Shown here: positions 49,848-57,776 of the stretch, in pieces | Layout: the number at the start of each line of letters is the position of its first letter | Numbering within the stretch: the first letter of the stretch is position 1 | Source: Berberis thunbergii | Lineage: Eukaryota; Streptophyta; Magnoliopsida; Ranunculales; Berberidaceae | Direction: 5' to 3' | NCBI GenBank assembly: GCA_003290165.1 | Contig: QNQO01000644.1 | Location: 372,001-436,000 of the forward strand | DNA length: 64,000 nt | Made by a program: the position numbers and the translations under genes | The notes under the pieces: model-generated | The model's input: the letters and a program-made list of their open reading frames with translations, nothing else | What the model was told of the DNA's origin: nothing | Databases searched by the model: none

Positions 49848-50892
49848 ACAAACATAGTTCATGTTAAGCAGATATTCAGTGTGGAGTGTCTCCAGAAGAA
49901 GATAAGTTTAGTTGATGGCCTCAGAAGATTGGTTAATAGTTAGTGAAGTCTAATTGCCTGAAACAGCAAAGAGGTGTTAAGGGACGCATCTTTAGAAGAA
50001 AAGGGTTTTAGATTTAAATTTTTTCATGCAGATAGTCAGTGTGAAGTGTTTCTAGAAGTTCAGTCCATTGCATCATTTCGTGTTACTTGTCTCATGGTAC
50101 ACTCATGCTATTAATTGATTAAGTAGAAAGAAGTGGATAAGTGTTAGATATTTAATCATCGTTCTAGTACGTCAATCCCATTTCAGTGATTGTGTATGTA
50201 TATGTCAGCCCACTGGGGTTATCTTAGTGATTGCACTTCTGGGTAGTCAGGTTGTGCAGTTGGGTGTGATTAGTCTTGGGTTTCATCAGGGATTTAGCCA
50301 TCTAGGGATATAACCTTCATTGTTTTAGTTGCAGCTTTCTCCTTGCTTTAACAATCACAGTCTCTCTAGTTATTCGTTTAAGGTTTTTTTTTTTTGGCTG
50401 TTCTTAGTTTATGAGTGGGTTGTGATTTCAGTATGTTTGCTTTACCATTGTTGTGAATGCTTGTTGGTCCATACTCTTTGTGTAGATACATTCACATCTG
50501 GGCTTTACGTTCTTACACGACATATTTCACAGGTGAAGTTGGAACAGGGTATTGAGATGTTGAACATATTTAAGAATTATGAAACAGATTTGTCAATCCT
50601 TGACGATTTTGACTTCTATGAAGAGCGGCAGAAAGCAATGCAGGAAAGGAAAGCAAGGCAGCAAGTCACTGCGGTGCCTGTTCAAGCAAGTGAAGGCGGT
50701 GAGCACAGTGATCCAATTTCAATGGCCAGTGACTTCATAAAGCAGATGTCCAAGAGCTTTGCTCAAGCTGTGCGGTTAGACGAGAGCAATAAAGAAGAGT
50801 CAACCGAAAAGGTTGCCATCAGTGCATCCTCTGCTGTGGGAAATGGAGCTAAAACAGAAGATGCAAACCCATTGGCAGAGCAAAGCAGTTAG
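37872..50892 (+). CDS. ECT2: YTH-domain m6A reader, ECT/YTHDF type, with a probable frameshift
   Basis: Eight exons: 37872-37923, 39239-39318, 39524-39701, 46650-46708, 46799-47302, 47773-48308, 48890-49102, 50533-50892. The total is 1982 bases, one short of 661 codons. The long N-terminal region is rich in Tyr, Pro, Gly, Ser and Gln (for example [12 protein letters not shown]), typical of the disordered part of ECT proteins. The YTH domain covers about residues 415-555. It has the m6A-binding aromatic cage Trp439 (KYGVWAS), Trp496 and Trp501 (DYWQQDKW), at the spacing known from ECT2. The C-terminal part has a helical, charged stretch ([16 protein letters not shown]). Exon 6 starts in the frame TSQQQRPL but must move to another frame before [12 protein letters not shown], near 47796-47799. 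The product binds m6A in cytoplasmic mRNA. Which ECT paralogue it is was not settled. Confidence 0.88.
41171..42290. mobile_element. Second hAT-type element nested in the first
   Basis: The element 41179-42282 begins CAGTGTTGTCAAGGCGGA and ends, inverted, CAGTGTAGTTAAGGCG, giving terminal inverted repeats with two differences in 16 bases. It is flanked by GATCAGGC (41171-41178) and GACCAGGC (42283-42290), an 8-bp TSD with one change. Near both ends are many AGGCG/CGCCT words. The middle is T-rich and non-coding. It is younger than the element it sits in. Confidence 0.85.
42310..42757 (+). pseudogene. Captured WAT1/EamA (nodulin MtN21-like) transporter fragment
   Basis: The plus-strand frame reads [56 protein letters not shown] and [20 protein letters not shown]. 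These match the consecutive transmembrane segments in the middle of WAT1-related plant proteins (drug/metabolite transporter superfamily), including the FxNMxPxxT-like signature. Only about 110 of the usual 350-400 residues are present, covering three to four membrane segments. It stops at 42755-42757 after WCRRMW. It lies between the ends of a hAT element, so it is a transduplicated piece and not a working gene. Confidence 0.85.
43611..43866. repeat. Tandem duplication, 130-bp unit
   Basis: Two units start CACACCTTGTGCAATCC at 43611 and 43741. They differ by scattered substitutions over the whole unit. They lie in YTH intron 3. Confidence 0.9.
44122..44411 (-). repeat. 3' LTR of the antisense LTR element
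   Basis: It runs TGATAGAAATAAGG to TTTCTTACA on the plus strand. It is homologous to 46056-46419. Confidence 0.7.
46056..46419 (-). repeat. 5' LTR of the antisense LTR element, with internal duplication
   Basis: It is longer than its partner mainly because CTAAGAAAATAACTATTTTT and the following ~40 bases are duplicated in tandem (about 46150-46275). It is otherwise collinear with 44122-44411. Confidence 0.65.
47334..47417. repeat. Tandem duplication, 42-bp unit, in YTH intron 5
   Basis: The unit beginning CATATTTGGTTATGATTAT occurs at 47334-47375 and 47376-47417 with one substitution near its middle and slight divergence at its very end. It is intronic and just 3' of exon 5. Confidence 0.9.
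49816..49843. repeat. T28 homopolymer in YTH intron 7
   Basis: An uninterrupted run of about 28 T residues. Its length is likely to be unreliable in any assembly. Confidence 0.9.
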
Positions 50893-52343
50893 AATGTGGT
50901 TGAGAGTGGCATCTCTGTTGGGATTGTTGACATCTTGCAGCGAAGCTCCTCCCATGTTCTCTATTGTCGGAGTATCCTGTGCTGTGCTCTGGTGGAAGGT
51001 TCAGTTGTGCTGGTGGGATGTTTCCAAGTGAATTGAAGAATGTGGGTGGTGTTAAAAGGTTTTCATGAACAAGCTCATAGAGCATGTGTACATTAGAAGC
51101 CTGCTGCAATTCCATTGTAATTTTATTTTCTTCAGTATTTTTTTTCCTTTTCCTTGCATTTAGTCTTTTCACTTTTTTGTTCAGTGTGATGCAGTTATTT
51201 TGAAGCTGCTGGTTGGTGTAAGCCTTGTGTAAAATGTTCCCATCTTTTGAAGACAAATTAATAAAGAATACAATAAAGTTTTTTCTTTTCATTGAACTGC
51301 TAGTGTATATAGTTTGTTATCCATCTGTGCATAAATGAAGAAAGAAGAAATAACAGTGTGGTGGTGTAGGCAGCATGAAGTGCTCTTATTTCCATGATAA
51401 TAGCATGAGTTTTGTGTTTCTATGTGTTGGCAGCAAGGAAGCGTTTTCTTGCAGAAGGGCAGTAACTCACTCCGAGGTAAAGTTACTTTCTGAATGCAAG
51501 TAAATGCTGTTTGGGTGATCGCACAATGTAAACAGAGTAAAGCCTTGATCTGAGTGGCTATCTCTGTGTGGTGCTTGTTACAATATTTGTTGGTGCTCGT
51601 TGCAATGGCAGGCGAGTATGCGACTATGGATGTAGTAAAAACTTTGAGCAACCATGGTATGGTCAATGGTGCAAGTGAAGTTTGGTTGACTGGTGGTTAA
51701 CACTAGTTTAGAATGGAGATTAACACTAGTTTAGATTAGTCTGCTCTCTAGAGGGTTTTGGAGTTGTACTTGGCTATTATATTGAAAACCTTCATCCATA
51801 ACCATATTGTCATGTTTATACTTGAACCTTGTCCAACATTGAATGCACAAAAGGTGTTTGGTGCATTCCAATATGCATAATGGGTATTTCCCTGTATCCG
51901 CGAACTAGTCCCATCTAGATTATTTGGTTGCTTTTTATCAACTACTGGTAAAGTTTCCACAGTTGTAGTTTCTTCGTGCTTATGTACATGGTTGCTAAGT
52001 GTAGTTGATGTTTACAACTTAAGCAAATGTTTACAGTAATGCTACCACCATATAGTCTTTCTTGGATGGAACATGCTTTGTCTTTATTGCTTTTCTTGTT
52101 CGTTTCTCCTTCTCTTCTCCCATAGGTAGGTCAATTTACATGCCATCGTGCTCAGGTAATATTGCTAATATCTATTTATTCAGTCTTGACTGATAAAAAT
52201 GTCTGCACCTATATGCAGGTATACAAGTATCCATGGTCTGTAACAAGTACCTCAAATGGTGCTGTCCAATTTAGCAGAACCATAGTCATGCTGATATTCT
52301 GGGATTCACTAATAATAAGATAAGTTTTATTGATTGTGTTATA
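50893..52343. other. YTH 3' untranslated region and intergenic DNA
   Basis: The first ~390 bases are probably the YTH 3' untranslated region, ending near the poly(A) signals at 51260-51277. After that I see no gene or repeat with clear borders. Confidence 0.5.
51260..51277 (+). terminator. Probable poly(A) signals of the YTH gene
   Basis: AATAAA occurs at 51260-51265 and again at 51272-51277, about 370 bases after the stop codon. It follows U-rich DNA, as plant near-upstream elements do. Confidence 0.55.
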
Positions 52344-52556
52344 CAGGGGCGGATCTATGTGTCAAGTAAGGGGGTCAATTGCCCCCCCATTTTTAAAATA
52401 TCCGACTAGTTACTCTTACTTTTTAACATTATCCCTTTTAATATTTTATGTTGCCCCCCTTTGTATGCAATCTTGACTCTTGACTCCACTAAAAATTAAA
52501 ACAACTATTTTTATTCTTTTTTTAACTGCACCCTCACCAATCCCAATTCCACTCCA

Positions 52557-52587
<31 letters not shown>

Positions 52588-53234
52588 TTTCTTTTTTCAG
52601 TTAACAGATTAGATTAATTGGGGGGTTGGGATCTGATTTGCTTTGTTTTCTCTTTAATATCTTAAAATCAAAAGCAATCATTTGGGTTTAGGGCGGTTGA
52701 AAAAACACGGTGATCGTAGGTCGATTCAACTAAGTTATTGTTTGTCTGCTTCGCCTGAGCTAGCCCAAAATAAGACAGATAATAGATAAGAAGATAAAAT
52801 AGAGTGAGTTGGTTGTGTAAGTGTTGTCCTCGGAGGCTCTGACTCACGAGTGAGTTTGAGAGAAGAAGAGACAGACAGACGGATAAAGCGGGAGGATTCC
52901 AAAAATAAAATTGCCGTTCGACAAATTCACTTGAATCCATCTAGTCCAAAAAAGAGACAATACCTAGGCTATTGCTGCAACTACTAATTGAACTTGGACT
53001 ATACCATCCTGGTGCCTCAAAATCAAAATGTCAGAAAGAAAGTCAGAGGTCTGCTCATTGCCAACTCTCATCTTATACCACCATGCCTGCTTTTCTTTTC
53101 TCTAAGTCAAATAAACTCTTAATTAGCTAGCTACGATTGAATTAATCATGCCATGTATACTGTTTGTATAGTTGTATAGTTAAATAGTTATGTACTGTTT
53201 GCTCCCTTTGTCTACAATCTTGGCTTTGCCCCTG
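52344..53234. mobile_element. Probable DNA transposon relic with CAGGGGC termini
   Basis: The left end CAGGGGCGGATCTATG and the inverted right end CAGGGGCAAAGCCAAG share seven terminal bases and further partial identity. The phrase ATTGCCCCCCC near 52380 and TTGCCCCCC near 52450 are subterminal words in the same style. The centre has an oligo-T/oligo-A hairpin (52559-52590). TSDs are not evident and no protein is coded. Plant elements with this CAGGGGCGGA start are usually non-autonomous hAT types; that assignment is from general knowledge. Confidence 0.5.
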
Positions 53235-53756
53235 TGGGAACTATGGCATGTAATACTTCAACTCTTTTAGCATCACAGAGGGTCTTTCGGATAGTAAAAT
53301 AAACAAACTTTTAGCATTTAAATTAAAAGGTTAATAAAACTATCCAACTTGTGTTAGAATATTTAACTGCATAACCTAATGAATCTCCAAATGAGTTGAA
53401 TTCTCATGGTGAACAGATAATATCTAAAAAGAATCACCTTATTTTGGAATTTCTGCGTCGGAAGAGAAATATTAAGTTTGAGGGAAAATTTTGAGTCACT
53501 AGCTAGATCTGAATCCCTATTATTCATGCTTTTGCTTAATTTGGTTTTCTAATGTTATTTACCTTGTTCTTGATCTTCATTGTAGTAATGAAAAAAATTT
53601 AGCAAGAAATTATTATAAAAAAAATTGGAAAACCAAATAAATTGCTCCACAATACAATTCTCAAGAAAACAAGTCCACAATTAGAAAACCAAATGGTCAT
53701 GAAACTGGATAGTTTTGTCCTACAATTCTCATCAAACAACTTCAGTGAGGCTAGAG
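53235..53756. other. Intergenic AT-rich DNA
   Basis: No gene or delimited repeat was seen in this stretch. Confidence 0.4.
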
Positions 53757-53907
53757 AGCGAGGAAACGGGCGAGGACAGCGACGTGGCGGGGTGGGAGTC
53801 GTCCACCCAGCTCGGAATGCGTGCCCCATTTTTTTGTGCGCGTATCCTGAGCGGGGTGGACGGCTCCCACCCCGCCACGTCGCTGTCCTCGCTGGTTTCC
53901 TCGACAT
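53757..53907. mobile_element. GC-rich foldback element, copy 2
   Basis: The left arm contains GCGAGGAAAC, GACAGCGACGTGGCGGGGTG and GTCGTCCACCC; the right arm has their reverse complement in mirror order, ending GGTTTCCTCGACATTTAGAA. Arms are about 65 bases, loop about 20. The right outer flank CGACATTTAGAATT is shared with copy 1, so the element probably includes it. Confidence 0.75.
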
Positions 53908-54375
53908 TTAGAATTCCCCTACTTCTACAACTCTTGTTTTAAATGATAATAAAAAAAATATTTTAAATGGACAGATGGTAGATGACGAGTGACGACTCTA
54001 AACTCTAGTTACTCTAAATTGTCTATATTTTATATAGTAATTTTAAATTGTTCCAAATTTCTTCTTGCTCCGTGAACCTTATATTAAATTTTGGATTTCT
54101 TTGCATTATAAGTTATACCATATAATGCAAACCACATAAATGATTAGCAATTCATAATTTTGGTAGTTAAATTTTTTACAGATTTCTTTTAAATTGTATA
54201 ATTATCAAAATTTGATCAATGATGATTGTAACAAACTTATAGATTCAAAACATAAACCAAATGGATGTGAAAGCAAAGATGAATCAGTAAAGATGATAAG
54301 ATTCCTAAACTCATCAAAACCAACTATAGCAACAATGTTGTATTATAGAGAGAAATGTTCATAGTAAAAATGTTT

Positions 54376-54482
54376 ATTTGTCTAATTCAGTTGGTAGAGC
54401 GCAAGACTCTTAACCTTGTGGTTGGTAGAGTGCAAGATTCTTAACTTTGTGGTCATCTGTTCGCATTCCACAGTTGGCATTG
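54376..54482 (+). pseudogene. tRNA-Lys(CUU) relic with duplicated D/anticodon arm
   Basis: GTCTAATTCAGTTGGTAGAG matches the 5' half of plant tRNA-Lys (consensus GTCTAGCTCAGTTGGTAGAG). It is followed by a CTCTTAA anticodon loop with anticodon CTT. A 31-base segment covering the D-arm end and anticodon arm is present twice in tandem (54391-54421 and 54422-54452, three differences). The T-arm follows as CTGTTCGCATTCCACAG, with a TTCGCATTC B box close to TTCGATTC. The acceptor stem is not convincing. It is a broken tRNA gene or a tRNA-derived SINE head. Confidence 0.8.
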
Positions 54483-55065
54483 GTTTTCTCCAGTATCTCA
54501 TCAGTTGAACTATAACTTTGCATAGTAGAATGAGTTAGTATCTTGCTTTTAAAAATAATAATTCTTGTTTTGTAGGAGTTGGCAATCACTTGAGTTTATA
54601 TTTATGAAATCATGGCAGAAGAATGACCTGAATTTTCATAAAAACTATGAAATCATAGGAGAAGTATGACATGATTTGTCATAAAAACATATATATCAAT
54701 GTTAGTTTCATTGATCATCCATGATGAATGGAAAATCTGTGGGCTGTTTGAGGCCTGTCCTGCCTAAACCAGATCCCTCCATTTATAAATGGATGTTATG
54801 CCTCAGGTGAAACTCGAACTGTTCAGGGTCAACCCACAACCAGCCCAACAATGAAGTTGCGCCCACTCACCTTAACACAATCCCCTTGGCTCCCGTTTGC
54901 ACAAAATGCATGAAATTATCTACAAATTTTGTTATAATAAATGTTAAACATTAGAGGGTTGTTTAATTTTGCAAAGAAATGAACCCGCATTCGGATTGGC
55001 ACAGGTTGACCAGCCTAAATTGGACCTCTACTGGCCCTTTGCTTTTTGATGGATTTTTTTTTTTA
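54483..55065. other. Intergenic DNA
   Basis: No coding region. The part at 54750-54910 reads like a degenerate repeat but has no visible termini. It may be the body of a SINE led by the tRNA relic at 54376, but I could not show this. Confidence 0.3.
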
Positions 55066-55552
55066 AGGGTGTGTTTGGTTGCACGGAAAATAGACATGAA
55101 AATTAAAATTGTTTTTGTGAATTTGATTTCGAGGCCTTTCACTCTGACTTGGTTCCAATTAGTAGTGAGAAAACAATATTTTGAATAATCGATTTTCTGT
55201 CAATAAATAGACAACCAAACAACAAATATCTACATTAAAAGATAAATGAATTTCCCAAGAAAAATAGCCACGAAACAAGCCATTAATATTTTGTTATTTT
55301 ATGAGACCCGTTCTCGTTCTCCTCTCCTTATATGACAAGTGTATCATTTGGTTGTTAAATGAAATTTATTTTTCTTGCTATGCAGATTTTTGTTGTTTGG
55401 TTGTTTATTTACTAACATAAAATTGATTCTTTATAAGATTGTTTTTTCACTACTCATAGAAATCCAAATCCGATGGAGAGGTCTCAGAATGAATTCATGA
55501 AAATGATTTCAATTTCCATACCTATTTTCCATGCAACCAAACAGACACTTTA
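55063..55552. mobile_element. Tourist-like (PIF/Harbinger) MITE
   Basis: The element 55066-55549 is flanked by TTA on both sides (55063-55065 and 55550-55552). The left end AGGGTGTGTTTGGTTGCA and inverted right end AGTGTCTGTTTGGTTGCA give good terminal inverted repeats. They extend inward as CGGAAAATAGACATGAAAATT against TGGAAAATAGGTATGGAAATT. It is 484 bp long and non-coding. The 3-bp TTA TSD and length fit Tourist MITEs. Confidence 0.8.
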
Positions 55553-55798
55553 GATGTTTTACTTCATTAACACATATTATTCCACCGTTAACCCATTAAT
55601 TAACCCTGAATTAATGGGTTATTGTTCCTTTATTCTTTCCTCCATTCTTCAGCAGAAAATTTTTTAAAATTTTTTTTTAATAAAAAAAAGAGAAAAGAGA
55701 AATTTACTGCCCTTGTTCCATTTTTCATAAAAAGCCTCAATTATGATTTCGCCTAATCAATTTGTTTAGAGTCCATTAATTGTGGTTGTTGCTTGAGA

Positions 55799-56119
55799 TA
55801 TGTCCATTAGTTGTGATGATACATAAAACGGTCGCGCCTCAAAGCTATACACGTGTCATGATGATCTCGATGAACTACGGGTCCCAACATCAGCCCAACA
55901 CTGATCTGGCCCAAGCGGTTTTAAGCCCGCCCAATTCAGTCCGCCAGACATACCCGAACTCTCACAGCATGCTAGGCCCACACGTCTCACAACTATCCTC
56001 AATACCCATAAGTCCTATTAAGGCAACTATCTCGATGATCAGCATCAAACGGGCAACTACAACAGCTCTCTACTTTCAATTAGGAAGCAAATACCAGAAC
56101 ACATTTCACACAGGCGAAA
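55799..56119 (+). repeat. Partial LTR of a Tat-like element (left copy)
   Basis: This stretch is homologous to the start of the region at 60592 onward. Shared words include CATACACGTGTCATGATGAT, CCCAACACTGATCTGGC and GGAAGCAAATACCAGA. It breaks off at the insertion site of the 56125-57771 element. The downstream half of the LTR is missing here. Confidence 0.75.
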
Positions 56120-57776
56120 CTAAATGTCACGCCCCGAGTTTCGAGAAACAAGAAAATCTCAAAAATCCACGTAGGATTATCCGTTTTTCCCAAAAGTCGG
56201 GACATGAATTTTCATTCACGAAAATAACAGTTGGCATCCACGAGAAATAATAAATTTTGCACAATTTACCAAAAGATACATCTCCTGACCCCTTTTGAAA
56301 AAGCAATGAAAATCCCAATTTTTGGTGTCACATCAGTCACACATTCCCATCCACTTTATACAAATAAAATCAACAAGTTAAAAAGGTATTCCCATGGTAA
56401 AAATTTAAAGGACGATGAGACTCACAAGCCCCCCTTTCCCATCATTCCCATCATATAAGAAAACCCATCCCATCATAAAGGAAAACCCATCCTTTGCTAC
56501 AACAATTCCATGCTTAATCACATTATGACACAAAAGAAAACGAAAAACGAGGAAATAAAATTGATTGGGAGCTGACTATCCCAGTTCAAGGTGGGAAGTT
56601 GGTGGTCTTCACTGATGCTAGTGGCACAGGTCTGGGTTGTGTACTGATGCAGAATCAGAAAGTTGTGTCGTACGCCTCACGACAATTGAAGCCTCATGAG
56701 AGGCGATATCCTACCCATGACTTGGAATTAACGGCAGTTGTGTTTCCTTTGAAGATGTGGCGACACTACCTTTATGGGGAGCATTTTGAGTTGTTCACAG
56801 ATCACAAAAGTCTTAAGTATTTGTTTTCGCAGAAGGAGTTGAATATGAGACAACAAAGGTGGGTGGAGTTCATTAGCAGTTATGATTTTGAGATCCTTTA
56901 CCACCCAGGTAAGGGAAACGTAGTAGCCGATGCTCTCAGTCGGTGACACACTGTTATGGCTTCACTCATGGTAGAGGAGTGGAAGTCTCTTGAGACTATT
57001 TCTTCTTGTGGTGTTCAGTTTGTCCAGGGAGCAAACACGGCTTATGTTGGGAGTTTATCTGTTCGACCCTACTTTAACATATAATAATTTTTAATTAATT
57101 AATAAATTATTTATTTATTTAATTTTATTAAATATGCGGTGGCATCAAGTAGAAAGATGGGGTGTCCCTAACCTCGAGCAAAGCCCTAATTGATAGGAAT
57201 AAATAGGGTTAGGTTCTTCTAATTGCTCTCTCGACGCTAACAAAAAAAAAAAGAGAAAAGGAGAAGAAGAGAGGGAGGAAGAAAAAAAAGGAGAAAAAAA
57301 AACAAAAGCAAAAAGAAAGAGGTGAGTCTCTGGTGTTTTATTTCCTCGTTTTTCATTTTCTTTTGTGTCATAATGTGATTAAGCATGAAATTGTTGTAGC
57401 AAAGGATGGATTTTCCTTTATGATGGGATGGGTTTTCTTGTATGATGGGAATGATGGGAAAGGGGGGCTTGTGAGTCTCATCGTCCTTTAAATTTTTACT
57501 ATGGGAATACCTTTTTAACTCGTTGATTTTATTTGTATAAAGTGGATGGGAATGTGTGACTGATGTGACACCAAAAATTGGGATTTTCATTGCTTTTTCA
57601 AAAGGGGTCAGGAGATGTATCTTTTGGTAAATTGTGCAAAATTTATTATTTTTCGTGGATGCCAACTGTTCTTTTCGTGAATGAAAATTCATGTCCCAAC
57701 TTTTGGGAAAAACGGATAATCCTACGTGGATTTTTGGGATTTTCTTGTTTCTCGAAACTCGGGGCGTGATACTAAA
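56120..57776 (+). mobile_element. Rearranged gypsy insertion with inverted LTR ends and CTAAA TSD
   Basis: The insertion 56125-57771 is flanked by CTAAA (56120-56124 and 57772-57776). Its left end begins TGTCACGCCCCGAG and its right end is CTCGGGGCGTGATA, the same LTR end in opposite orientations. Segments 56127-56560 and 57336-57769, both 434 bases, are near-identical reverse complements. Between them lies a gypsy RNase H fragment, then LTR-like DNA with a TATA-like AATAAATAGGG near 57200. In many plant gypsy elements GGGGCGTGACA is the 3' end of the LTR, so the right copy is a normal-orientation LTR and the left copy is an inverted LTR fragment. Confidence 0.82.
56563..57080 (+). pseudogene. 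Ty3/gypsy RNase H fragment
   Basis: The frame reads [79 protein letters not shown] and ends [12 protein letters not shown] before a stop at 56944-56946. This is the RT-linked RNase H, with the catalytic Asp of FTDAS, Glu of DLELTAV and Asp of FTDHKSL. It starts abruptly at the edge of the inverted LTR arm, so the RT upstream is deleted. After the stop, more tether-like text (ASLMVEEWKSLE) follows before the frame ends. It is intact as a domain but has no start or partner domains. Confidence 0.88.

Noticed and set aside
56599..56946. RNase H frame as a host gene
   Set aside because: It is the RT-linked gypsy type, lacks a start, and is enclosed in LTR sequence.
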